NCBI RefSeq assembly: GCF_900141995.1
Contig: NZ_FQZA01000001.1
Location: 162,392-226,391, forward strand
Source: Palleronia salina
GTDB lineage: Bacteria; Pseudomonadota; Alphaproteobacteria; Rhodobacterales; Rhodobacteraceae
Length of the DNA stretch: 64,000 nt
Reading direction: 5' to 3'
The notes below the pieces were generated by a model. That model was not told the origin of the DNA, made no database searches, and saw only the letters and a list, made by a program, of their open reading frames with translations. The position numbers and the translations under genes are program-made. Shown one piece after another: positions 33,596 to 46,588 of this stretch (the stretch's first letter is position 1; each line of letters starts with the position of its first letter).

Positions 33596-35962
33596 ATGCC
33601 CACCAAGACCGACCTTCGCGACGACATCCAGCATCACCTGAAATACAGCCTGGGCAAGGATGCCGGGCACGCGCAGATCACCGATTGGCGGCTGGCGCTG
33701 AGCTATGCGATCCGCGACCGCATCGTCGATCCGTGGTTCGCCTCGACCCGCGCGACCTATGCCCAGAAGGGCAAGCGCGTCTACTACCTGTCGATGGAAT
33801 TCCTGATCGGCCGGCTTCTGGAAGACGCGGTGGTCAACCTGGGCCTGATGGACGAGGCCGAGGCCGCCTTCAAGGCCAACGACCTGTCGCTGGACGACGT
33901 GCTGGGCGACGAACCCGATGCCGCGCTCGGCAACGGTGGCCTGGGCCGTCTGGCCGCCTGCTTCCTCGAGTCGCTGTCGACCATCGGCTGCCCCGCCTAC
34001 GGCTATGGTATCCGGTACGAGCATGGCCTGTTCAAGCAGAGCTTCCACGAAGGACGCCAGATCGAAAGCCCCGAGGATTGGCTGACGCAGCCCCACGCGT
34101 GGGAGTTCGAGCGTCCCGAGGCCGCGTTCCGCATCGGCTTCGGCGGTTCGGTCGAGGAGTTGGGGGGCAAGACCGTGTGGACCCCGTCCGAAGCGGTCAT
34201 CGCCGAGGCGTTCGACACGCCCATCATTGGCTGGGAGGGCCGCTGGGCCAACACGCTGCGGCTGTGGGCGGCGAAGCCCGAGCAGGTCTTCGACCTCGAC
34301 CGGTTCAACGCGGGTGACTACTACGGTGCGGCCGAGCCCGAGAATCTGGCCCGCACCATCAGCCGCGTGCTCTATCCCGACGACACCACCGACGAGGGCA
34401 AGCGCCTGCGCCTGAAGCAGGAGTTTTTCTTCACCGCCGCATCGCTGCGCGACATCCTGCGCCGGTTCGAGTCCGAATACGACGACCTGGAGCTTCTTCC
34501 GCAGAAGGTCGCGATCCAGCTGAACGACACGCACCCCGCCATCGCCGGCCCAGAGCTCGTCCGCCTGCTCGCCGACGAGAAGGGCATGCCGGTCGAGAAG
34601 GCCATCGAGATCGCGCGCGGCTGCCTCAGCTACACCAACCACACCCTGCTGCCCGAGGCGCTGGAACGCTGGTCCGAGGGGCTGATGCGCGACCTGCTGC
34701 CCCGCCACATGCAGCTGATCGAGGAAATCGACGCGGCCCACGCGCGCGAGAATCCGTCGCGCGGTGTGACCATGACCGACGACGGCGACGTGCTGATGGG
34801 GCCGCTGGCCTTCGCCATGGCGCACAAGGTCAACGGCGTCTCGGCGCTTCATACCGAGCTGATGAAGGAAACGGTGTTCGAGGAACTGCACCGCCTCCAC
34901 CCCGACCGGATCGTGAACCAGACCAACGGCGTGACCCCGCGCCGCTGGGTGCTGTCGGCCAACCCGCGGCTGTCCGCGCTCATCACCGAGGCCATCGGCG
35001 ACGGATGGGTCGACGACCTGGAGCGTTTGAGCAAGCTCGAGCCCATGGCCGACGACAAGACCTTCCGCGACGCTTTCGCCGCGGCCAAGCGCGCCAACAA
35101 GGCGGACCTGGCCAACTACCTGGGCGACCGGGGCACCAACGTGGACCCCGACGCCATGTTCGACGTGCAGATCAAGCGCATCCACGAATACAAGCGCCAG
35201 CACCTGAACATCATCGAGACCATCGCCCACTGGCAGGAAATCAAGGACAATCCGGGCGCCGGCTGGGTGCCGCGGGTCAAGATTTTCGGCGGCAAGGCCG
35301 CGCCCGGCTACGTGTTCGCGAAGGAGATCATCCACCTCATCAACGCGGTGGCCGAGGTCATCAACACCGATGCCGATACCGGTCACCTGCTGAAGGTCGC
35401 CTATCCCGCCAACTACAACGTCACCTTGGCCGAGCGGCTGATCCCGGCGGCCGAGCTTTCGGAACAGATCTCGACGGCGGGCAAGGAAGCGTCGGGCACC
35501 GGCAACATGAAGTTCGCCCTGAACGGCGCTTTGACGGTCGGCACGCTGGATGGCGCGAATGTCGAGATCCGCGACCTGGTGGGCGCCGAGAACTTCTTCC
35601 TGTTCGGCATGACCGCCGACGAGGTGGTGAAGCGGCGCGAGGTCGAGGGCCACGCCCAGAAGGCCATCGACGCCGATCCGCGCCTGAAACGCGCCCTGGA
35701 CGCCATCCGCTCGGGCACTTTCGGGCCGGGCTTCGAAGGCATCGTCGACAACGTGTCGGGGCCTGACTACTTCCTCGTCGCCTCGGACTTCACCGACTTC
35801 TACCGCGCCCAGCGCGAGGTCGAGAAAGCCTATGCCGACCAGGATGCCTGGACGCGTATGGCCGTGCTGAACACGGCGCGGTCGGGCTGGTTCAGCTCGG
35901 ACCGGACCATTCGTGGCTACATGCGCGACGTCTGGTACAGCGAGGCGCTGGCCGCCGAATAA
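33596..35962 (+). CDS. glgP: Glycogen/starch/alpha-glucan phosphorylase
   Basis: Releases glucose-1-phosphate from non-reducing ends of glycogen. The 788-residue length is typical. Visible: YYLSMEFLIGRLL near the N-terminus, ALGNGGLGRLAACFLES, AIQLNDTHPA, and the pyridoxal-phosphate lysine K639 in EASGTGNMKFALNG, with GTLDGANVEI just after. The ATG at 33596 has a GGGGGG Shine-Dalgarno; an upstream TTG in frame is less likely. First gene of the glg operon; glgB follows after 51 nt. The first-gene position suggests breakdown and synthesis enzymes are made together and controlled at protein level. Confidence 0.97.
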   Translation: MPTKTDLRDDIQHHLKYSLGKDAGHAQITDWRLALSYAIRDRIVDPWFASTRATYAQKGKRVYYLSMEFLIGRLLEDAVVNLGLMDEAEAAFKANDLSLDDVLGDEPDAALGNGGLGRLAACFLESLSTIGCPAYGYGIRYEHGLFKQSFHEGRQIESPEDWLTQPHAWEFERPEAAFRIGFGGSVEELGGKTVWTPSEAVIAEAFDTPIIGWEGRWANTLRLWAAKPEQVFDLDRFNAGDYYGAAEPENLARTISRVLYPDDTTDEGKRLRLKQEFFFTAASLRDILRRFESEYDDLELLPQKVAIQLNDTHPAIAGPELVRLLADEKGMPVEKAIEIARGCLSYTNHTLLPEALERWSEGLMRDLLPRHMQLIEEIDAAHARENPSRGVTMTDDGDVLMGPLAFAMAHKVNGVSALHTELMKETVFEELHRLHPDRIVNQTNGVTPRRWVLSANPRLSALITEAIGDGWVDDLERLSKLEPMADDKTFRDAFAAAKRANKADLANYLGDRGTNVDPDAMFDVQIKRIHEYKRQHLNIIETIAHWQEIKDNPGAGWVPRVKIFGGKAAPGYVFAKEIIHLINAVAEVINTDADTGHLLKVAYPANYNVTLAERLIPAAELSEQISTAGKEASGTGNMKFALNGALTVGTLDGANVEIRDLVGAENFFLFGMTADEVVKRREVEGHAQKAIDADPRLKRALDAIRSGTFGPGFEGIVDNVSGPDYFLVASDFTDFYRAQREVEKAYADQDAWTRMAVLNTARSGWFSSDRTIRGYMRDVWYSEALAAE

Positions 35963-35978
35963 GGCCCGTGGCGGGGGA

Positions 35979-36005
35979 TTGAGTCTGAGGGTGGATGGCC
36001 TAACC
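35979..36005 (+). promoter_or_regulatory. Candidate internal leaderless promoter of glgB
   Basis: TTGAGT (35979-35984), 15 bp, CTAACC (36000-36005), then 8 nt to the glgB ATG, which has no convincing Shine-Dalgarno. This would allow glgB and downstream genes to be transcribed apart from glgP. Confidence 0.38.
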
Positions 36006-36013
36006 TATTGGTC

Positions 36014-38215
36014 ATGAGCACCGCAGACACACCCCCCGCCGCCATTTCCCTTGAGGATGCCCGCAAGGTTCAGAACGGTCAGCACCGTGATCCGTTCTCG
36101 GTCCTGGGGCCGCATGTCAAAGGTGGGCAGCGCCATGTCACGGCGCTGGACCCCGGCGCCGAAGACCTGTTCGCCGTCGACCAGACCGGCGAACACAAGC
36201 TGTCCCGCGTCGACGGCACGGATGTCTTCACCGGCCCCGCGCCCGGCGATGGCCATTACTGGCTGAAGGGCAAGAAGGGCCGCAACGTCTGGGAATACGA
36301 AGACGCCTATCGCTACGGCCCCGTCATGGGCGAGATGGACGAATACCTTCTGGGCGAGGGCACGCACCAGAAGATCTGGACCGTCCTGGGCGCCCACGTG
36401 ATGGAGCACGAAGGCCAGCACGGCACCCATTTCGCGGTCTGGGCCCCCTCGGCGCGCCGCGTCAGCGTGGTCGGAGGCTTCAACCAGTGGGACGGACGCC
36501 GCCACGCCATGCGCGCCCGCGGCGCCACCGGCATCTGGGAGATCTTCATCCCCAATATCGGCGAGGGCGAGGCCTACAAGTACGAGATCGTCGGCCCCGA
36601 GGGGCATCTTCAGCCGCTGAAGGCCGACCCGGTGGGCTTCGGCAGCCAGCATCCGCCCGAGAACGCGTCGATCGTGCGCGACCTGCGCGGCTACGGATGG
36701 AAGGATGCCGAGTACATGAAGGGCCGCGCCCAGCGAAACGACCGCGCGGCGCCTATCTCGGTCTACGAGGTGCACCTGCCGTCGTGGAAGCGGCGCATGG
36801 CCGAGGACGGCCGGTCGCTGTCCTATCAGGAACTGGCGGTGGAGCTGGTGGATTACGCCGCCGACCTGGGCTTCACCCACCTGGAGTTCATGCCGGTCAG
36901 CGAATACCCGTTCGACGGCTCGTGGGGTTACCAGCCCGTGGGTCTCTTCGCGCCCACGATCCGTCATGGCACCCCGCACGAGTTCCGCGACCTCGTGGAA
37001 GCGGCGCATGAAAAAGGCATGGGCGTCCTGCTGGACTGGGTTCCGGGACACTTCCCGGTCGACCCGCACGGGTTGGCAAAGTTCGACGGTACCGCGCTTT
37101 ACGAACACGCCGATCCGCGCGAGGGCTTCCACCCCGACTGGAACACCGCGATCTACAATTACGGCCGGATCGAGGTCGCCAACTTCCTGGTGTCGAACGC
37201 GCTTTACTGGCTGGACGAATACCACGTCGACGGCCTGCGCGTGGATGCGGTCGCCTCGATGCTTTACCGCGACTACAGCCGCAAGGCGGGCGAATGGATC
37301 CCCAACAAGGACGGCGGCAACGAGAATTACGAGGCCATCGCCGTCCTGCAAAAGACCAACATCGCTGCCTACGGCGAACACCCCGGCATCATGACGGTGG
37401 CCGAGGAATCCACCAGCTTCCCGGGCGTGTCGCGCCCCGTGGACGGCGGCGGACTTGGCTTCGGGTTCAAGTGGAACATGGGCTGGATGAACGACACCCT
37501 GTCCTACATGCAGAAGGACCCGATCTACCGCCAGCACCACCACCACCAGATGACCTTCGGAATCCACTACGCGTTTTCCGAGAACTTCATCCTGCCGATC
37601 AGCCACGACGAGGTCGTGCACGGCAAGGGGTCGATGCTGAAGAAGATGCCCGGCAGCGAATGGGAGAAATTCGCCAACCTGCGGGCCTATTACGGCTTCA
37701 TGTGGGGCCATCCCGGCAAGAAGCTGCTGTTCATGGGCAACGAGCTGGGCATGCCGACCGAGTGGCAGGAGAAGGAACAATTGCCCTGGGACCTGCTGAA
37801 GGACCCCAAGCACGGCGGCGTTCAGTCACTGATCCGCGACCTGAACAAGCTCTACCGCGAGACGCCGGCGCTGCACGTGAAGGACTGCGACCCCGAGGGG
37901 TTCCAGTGGATCGACGCCAACGATGCGGCGCAATCGACCTTCTCGTGGATCCGTCGCGGCAACGCGGGCGATGCCGAGGTCGTCGTGGTCTGCAACATGA
38001 CCCCGGTCGAGCGGCCGTCGCACACGTTGGCCATGCCCAGCGCGGGCCGCTGGCGCGAGGCGCTGAACACCGATGCCGAGGTCTATGGCGGCAGCGGTCG
38101 CGGCAACATGGGCGCGATCGAGGCGAAGGACGAACCGCTGCACGGCCAACCGGCCAGCGCGAGCGTCTACCTGCCGCCGCTGAGCACCCAGATCTTCATC
38201 AAGGACAAGGGCTGA
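36014..38215 (+). CDS. glgB: 1,4-alpha-glucan branching enzyme
   Basis: Makes alpha-1,6 branches in glycogen. A 733-residue GH13 subfamily 9 enzyme with N-terminal N1 and N2 (CBM48) modules ([10 protein letters not shown], then [18 protein letters not shown]), the catalytic barrel with nucleophile D411 ([17 protein letters not shown]) and acid/base E464 ([10 protein letters not shown]), and [12 protein letters not shown] with the third acidic residue. The C-terminal all-beta domain ends the protein. In-frame TTG at 36008 is possible but ATG 36014 is preferred. 43 nt before glgC. Confidence 0.97.
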   Translation: MSTADTPPAAISLEDARKVQNGQHRDPFSVLGPHVKGGQRHVTALDPGAEDLFAVDQTGEHKLSRVDGTDVFTGPAPGDGHYWLKGKKGRNVWEYEDAYRYGPVMGEMDEYLLGEGTHQKIWTVLGAHVMEHEGQHGTHFAVWAPSARRVSVVGGFNQWDGRRHAMRARGATGIWEIFIPNIGEGEAYKYEIVGPEGHLQPLKADPVGFGSQHPPENASIVRDLRGYGWKDAEYMKGRAQRNDRAAPISVYEVHLPSWKRRMAEDGRSLSYQELAVELVDYAADLGFTHLEFMPVSEYPFDGSWGYQPVGLFAPTIRHGTPHEFRDLVEAAHEKGMGVLLDWVPGHFPVDPHGLAKFDGTALYEHADPREGFHPDWNTAIYNYGRIEVANFLVSNALYWLDEYHVDGLRVDAVASMLYRDYSRKAGEWIPNKDGGNENYEAIAVLQKTNIAAYGEHPGIMTVAEESTSFPGVSRPVDGGGLGFGFKWNMGWMNDTLSYMQKDPIYRQHHHHQMTFGIHYAFSENFILPISHDEVVHGKGSMLKKMPGSEWEKFANLRAYYGFMWGHPGKKLLFMGNELGMPTEWQEKEQLPWDLLKDPKHGGVQSLIRDLNKLYRETPALHVKDCDPEGFQWIDANDAAQSTFSWIRRGNAGDAEVVVVCNMTPVERPSHTLAMPSAGRWREALNTDAEVYGGSGRGNMGAIEAKDEPLHGQPASASVYLPPLSTQIFIKDKG

Positions 38216-38258
38216 CCCACGATACGAAAAAGATAATGATTTCAGGGAGGGGAAAGAC

Positions 38259-39545
38259 ATGGAGAAGCCGAACTCGAGGCTGTCGAATAGGACGCTGGCC
38301 TTCGTGCTGGCGGGTGGACGCGGCTCGCGACTGAAGGATCTGACCGAGACCCGCGCCAAGCCCGCCGTCTATTTCGGGGGGAAGACCCGGATCGTCGATT
38401 TCGCGCTGTCGAACGCGCTGAACTCGGGCATCCGGAAGATGGCCATCGCCACGCAATACAAGGCGCACAGCCTGATCCGGCACTGCCAGCGCGGCTGGTC
38501 CTTCTTCCGGGCCGAGCGGAACGAGTATCTCGATATCCTGCCCGCGTCCCAGCGCGTGGCCGAGGACAAGTGGTATGTCGGCACCGCGGACGCCGTGACC
38601 CAGAATATCGACATCATCGACAGCTACGGCATCGAGTACATCCTGATCCTGGCCGGCGATCACATCTACAAGATGGATTACGAGATCATGCTGCGCGAGC
38701 ATGTGGACAGCGGCGCGGACGTGACCGTGGGCTGCCTGACCGTCAGCAAGGAAGAGGCCAAGGCCTTCGGCGTCATGGCCGTCGATGACAACTGGAAGAT
38801 CACGTCGTTCCTGGAAAAGCCCGCCGATCCGCCCACGATGCCGGGCAGCGACACGGAAACGCTCGCCTCGATGGGGCTCTACGTCTTCAAGTGGAGCTAC
38901 CTGCGCGAGCTTCTGATCCGTGACGCCGAGGCCGATCATTCCAAGCACGATTTCGGCGGCGATATCATCCCTTACATCGTCGAGAACGGCCACGCGCAGG
39001 CGCACCGCTTCACCGAAAGCTGCGTGCGCCACGCCGCGGACGCGCCCGCCTACTGGAAGGACGTGGGCACGGTCGACGCCTACTGGCAGGCCAATATCGA
39101 CCTGACCAATTTCGACCCTGATCTGGACCTGTGGGACACCAACTGGCCGATCTGGACCTACTCGGAATCCATGCCGCCCGCCAAGTTCATCCACGACACC
39201 GAGGGCCGGCGCGGGCACGCGTTGTCGTCGCTGGTGTCGGGCGGCTGCATCATCTCGGGCACCGAGATCCGCGAGTCGCTCTTGTTTTCCAAGGTGAAGA
39301 CGAACAGCTACGCCAAGCTGAACCAGGCGGTGATCCTGCCAGACTGCAATATCGGCCGCTCGGCCGAGCTGACGAAATGCGTGGTCGATCGTGGCGTCGA
39401 CATTCCCGAGGGGCTGAAGATCGGCACCGAGGACGCGCCGGACCACCTGGATCGCGACGGCAAGCCGATCTTCCACACCTCGCCGGGTGGCGTGACGCTG
39501 ATCACCAAGCCCATGGTCGACAAGTGGCACGAGGTGCATGGATGA
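38259..39545 (+). CDS. glgC: Glucose-1-phosphate adenylyltransferase
   Basis: Makes ADP-glucose from ATP and glucose-1-phosphate, the committed step of glycogen synthesis. The 428-residue protein has the nucleotidyl-transferase loop [15 protein letters not shown] with the following [21 protein letters not shown] region, [10 protein letters not shown] for metal binding, FLEKP for glucose-1-phosphate, and a C-terminal left-handed beta helix ([20 protein letters not shown]). A strong AGGGAGGGG Shine-Dalgarno precedes it. Its stop overlaps the glgA ATG by 4 nt. Confidence 0.97.
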   Translation: MEKPNSRLSNRTLAFVLAGGRGSRLKDLTETRAKPAVYFGGKTRIVDFALSNALNSGIRKMAIATQYKAHSLIRHCQRGWSFFRAERNEYLDILPASQRVAEDKWYVGTADAVTQNIDIIDSYGIEYILILAGDHIYKMDYEIMLREHVDSGADVTVGCLTVSKEEAKAFGVMAVDDNWKITSFLEKPADPPTMPGSDTETLASMGLYVFKWSYLRELLIRDAEADHSKHDFGGDIIPYIVENGHAQAHRFTESCVRHAADAPAYWKDVGTVDAYWQANIDLTNFDPDLDLWDTNWPIWTYSESMPPAKFIHDTEGRRGHALSSLVSGGCIISGTEIRESLLFSKVKTNSYAKLNQAVILPDCNIGRSAELTKCVVDRGVDIPEGLKIGTEDAPDHLDRDGKPIFHTSPGGVTLITKPMVDKWHEVHG

Positions 39546-40963
39546 AGGTTCTGTCGGTCGCGTCGGAATGTGCCCCCATCATCAAGACCGGTGGCCTTGC
39601 CGACGTGGTCGGCGCGCTGCCCGCCGCCCTGAAGCCGCAGGGCGTCGAGATGCGGGTTCTTCTTCCGGGGTATCCCAAGGTGATGGACCGCGCGGGCCAG
39701 GCGCCCGCGGTCGCACGGTTCGATGACCTGTTCGGCGGGCCAGCCGAGCTGCTCCAGGCCGAGGCGGGCGGCGTGCCCCTGCTGGTACTACGCGCCGATC
39801 ACCTATTCGACCGTGGCCACGGGATCTACCTGGATGAAAGCGGACAGGACTGGGAGGACAACCCCCAGCGCTTTGCCGCGCTCAGCCGCGCGGCGGCGCT
39901 GATCGCGCGGGACGGGGCAGGGGACTGGCGCCCCGATATCGTGCACGGGCACGACTGGCAGGCGGGTTTCGTGCCCTACTATCTCCACCGGATGGAGGTC
40001 GGCGTGCCGTCGGTCATGACCATCCACAATGTGGCCTTCCCCGGTCCCGCCGCGCCCGAGATGCTGGGCGAGTTGAAGCTGGAGCTCGACGATTACCACC
40101 CGGGCGGGCTGGAATTCTGGGGGCAGATCTCGGCCCTGAAGGCGGGGCTGGTCTGGTCCGACAAGATCACCACGGTCAGCCCGACCTATGCCCGAGAATT
40201 GCAGACCGAGACCTTCGGCATGGGGTTCGACGGCCTGATCCGCGCGCGCGCCGCCGATTTGCAGGGCATTCTTAACGGTATCGATACCGATGTCTGGGAT
40301 CCTGCGACGGACCCCGAGATCGCGACCTACAAGACCGCGGCCTCGAAGAAGAAAGCGACCCGTGCGTTGCGCGATGAATTCGGCCTGCCCGACAGCGATG
40401 GCCCGCTGGCCGTCGTCGTCTCGCGCCTGACCGAACAGAAGGGCCTGGATCTGGTGCTTGAGGGACTGCCCGACTTTCTCGCACGCGGCGGGCAGATGGT
40501 ACTTCTGGGCTCGGGCCAGGGCGACCTGGAACGTGCGTGGGAAGTCGCGGGCGCCCGGCACGAGGGGCTGGCGGTGCGCATCGGCTACGACGAGGGGCTG
40601 AGCCACCGGATGATGGCGGGGGGCCACGCCGTGCTCGTGCCCTCGCGGTTCGAGCCCTGTGGCCTGACGCAGCTTTACGGTCTGCGCTATGGCACCATCC
40701 CGGTTGTTGCACGCACGGGCGGTTTGGCGGATACCGTCATCGACGCCAACGACGCGGGCCTGCGCGCGGGGGTTGCCACCGGGATCGTGCATGACCCCGG
40801 CTCGGCCGAGGCGGTGGCGCAGGCGCTGTCGCGGCTGGCGGACCTTTACGCGGATCGCGACGTTTGGGCGAAGATGACCCGAAACGCGATGCGCCATCCG
40901 GTGGGATGGGACGTATCGGCGGCGGCCTATGCCGACCTCTACCGGAGCTTAATAACCGCATAA
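39542..40963 (+). CDS. glgA: Glycogen synthase (ADP-glucose)
   Basis: Extends alpha-1,4 chains from ADP-glucose. A 473-residue GT5 enzyme with the N-terminal [13 protein letters not shown] at residues 15-27, [24 protein letters not shown], and the C-terminal domain with [13 protein letters not shown] and [20 protein letters not shown], which contains the catalytic glutamate region, then RTGGLADTV. Coupled to glgC (ATGA) and to glgX (TAATG, one-base overlap). Confidence 0.97.
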   Translation: MKVLSVASECAPIIKTGGLADVVGALPAALKPQGVEMRVLLPGYPKVMDRAGQAPAVARFDDLFGGPAELLQAEAGGVPLLVLRADHLFDRGHGIYLDESGQDWEDNPQRFAALSRAAALIARDGAGDWRPDIVHGHDWQAGFVPYYLHRMEVGVPSVMTIHNVAFPGPAAPEMLGELKLELDDYHPGGLEFWGQISALKAGLVWSDKITTVSPTYARELQTETFGMGFDGLIRARAADLQGILNGIDTDVWDPATDPEIATYKTAASKKKATRALRDEFGLPDSDGPLAVVVSRLTEQKGLDLVLEGLPDFLARGGQMVLLGSGQGDLERAWEVAGARHEGLAVRIGYDEGLSHRMMAGGHAVLVPSRFEPCGLTQLYGLRYGTIPVVARTGGLADTVIDANDAGLRAGVATGIVHDPGSAEAVAQALSRLADLYADRDVWAKMTRNAMRHPVGWDVSAAAYADLYRSLITA

Positions 40964-43052
40964 TGAATAACCCGATCACGATCACCGAGGGCCGCGCGGC
41001 CCCCATCGGTGCGACCTTCGACGGCGATGGTGTGAATTTCGCCGTCTTTTCCGAAAATGCCGAACGGATGGTGCTGTGCCTGTTCGATGCCGATGGCACC
41101 GAAACGGGCCGGGTGGACCTGCCCGAACGCGACGGCGACGTGTGGCATGGCTACATCTCGGGGCTGCGGCCCGGACAGCACTACGGCTATCGCGCCCACG
41201 GCCCCTATGCCCCCGAACAGGGTCACCGGTTCAACCCGAACAAGCTGCTCATGGACCCGTATGCCAAGCGGCTGACCGGGCACCCGACGTGGCACGACAC
41301 GTTGATGGGCTACAAGGTCGGGACAGCCAAGGACCCGGATCTGGTCATCGACCCGCGCGACAATGCCCGCTTCATGCCCCGGTCGGTCGTCGAGGATCCC
41401 GCCTTCTCGTGGGGCGAGGACGAACATCCGCGCACGCCGATCCAGCAATCGGTGATCTACGAGGCGCATGTGAAGGGCCTGACCAAGCGCCGCGCCGACG
41501 TACCCGACCCGGGGACGTTCCTGGCGATGTCGTCGGACCCGATGCTGGACTACCTGACCAACCTCGGGATCACGGCGATCGAGCTGCTGCCGGTCCATGC
41601 CTACCTGACCGACCATTTCCTGCACGAGAAAGGCCTGACCAACTACTGGGGCTACCAGACCATCGGTTTCTTCGCGCCCGAGCCGAAATACATGGCGCGC
41701 GGCCAGATCGACGAATTCCAGCAGATGGTGGCGCGCTTCCATTCGGCGGGGATCGAGGTGATCCTCGACGTGGTCTACAACCATACCGGCGAGGGGAACG
41801 AGCTGGGCCCGACCCTGTCGTTCCGCGGGCTCGACAATGCCAGCTATTACCGGCTGATGCCCGACAACCCGCGCTTCTACGTGAACGACACCGGCACCGG
41901 GAACACCGTGAACGTGGATCATCCCATGGTCCTGCGCATGATCATGGATTCCCTGCGCTACTGGGTCGAGGTCATGCATGTGGACGGCTTCCGCTTCGAC
42001 CTTTGCTCGACGCTGGGCCGTGTAGACGAGGGCGGCTTCGACCGCGGCGCGGCCTTCTTCGACGCGATCCGGCAGGACCCGGTGCTGGGAAACGTGAAGC
42101 TGATCGCCGAGCCTTGGGATATCGGGCCGGGCGGCTACCAGCTGGGGGCTTTCCCGCCGCCCTTCATGGAATGGAACGACAAGTACCGCGACACCGTGCG
42201 CCGCTTCTGGCGCGGCGACGCGGGCGAGGCGCCGGCGCTGGCCGACCGCCTGACCGGCAGCGCGCTGCAATTCGACCACTCCAGTCGGCCGGCGACCTCA
42301 TCGGTCAACCTGCTGACGGCCCATGACGGCTTCACGCTGATGGACACGGTCAGCTACGTGGAAAAGCACAACGAGGCCAACGGCGAGGACGGGCGCGACG
42401 GCCACGGCGAGAACTATTCCGACAACCTGGGCGTGGAAGGCCCGACCGAGAAGGAAGCGATCAATGCCGCCCGCGCCCGCCGCCGGCGCAACATGATGGC
42501 CACGCTGATGCTCAGCCAGGGCACGCCGATGATCCTGGCGGGCGACGAGATGGGCAATTCGCAATCCGGCAACAACAACGCCTATTCGCAGGATAACGAG
42601 ATCAGCTGGATCGACTGGGGATCCTTCGACGCCGAGTTCCACGATTTCACCCGGCTGATGATCTCGTTCCGCAAGAACCACCCTCTGCTGCGGCAGAAGC
42701 TGTTCCTGCATGCCCAGCGGCGCGAGGACGGGCTGGACGACCTGTTCTGGTGGCGGCCCGACGGGCAGCAGATGCAGGATGAAGACTGGCAGGATCCCGA
42801 CCTGTCCTGCGTCGCGATGGAGCTGCGGATGGCCTCGGGCACCCCGGATTACGCTGAGACCGAGCAGGCGATCTTCGCCGTGTTCAACGCGGGTGGCGCC
42901 GTGGACATGGTCATCCCCGATCCGCCCGAGAACACCCACTGGGTCTGGCGCGTGGATACCGCGCGCGGAGGGCGCCAGACAGACGTCGTGTCGGACCAGG
43001 TGAAGATCCCGGGACAGTCGGTGTCTGTCTTCGTCCTGGACATCCACACGTC

Positions 43053-43056
<4 letters not shown>
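40963..43056 (+). CDS. glgX: Glycogen debranching enzyme
   Basis: Isoamylase-type debranching enzyme that hydrolyses alpha-1,6 links in limit dextrins left by phosphorylase. The 697-residue GH13_11 protein starts with a CBM48-like module (GATFDGDGVNFAVFSENAER), then the barrel with VVYNHTGEGNELGPTLSFRG, nucleophile D346 (VDGFRFDLCS), acid/base E383 (LIAEPWD), and LLTAHDGFTLMD with the third acidic residue. The N-terminus was fixed by overlap with the glgA stop; a longer frame exists but is not homologous. Overlaps malQ by 4 nt. Confidence 0.96.
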
Positions 43057-46576
<3,520 letters not shown>

Positions 46577-46588
46577 GAAAGGGACGAT

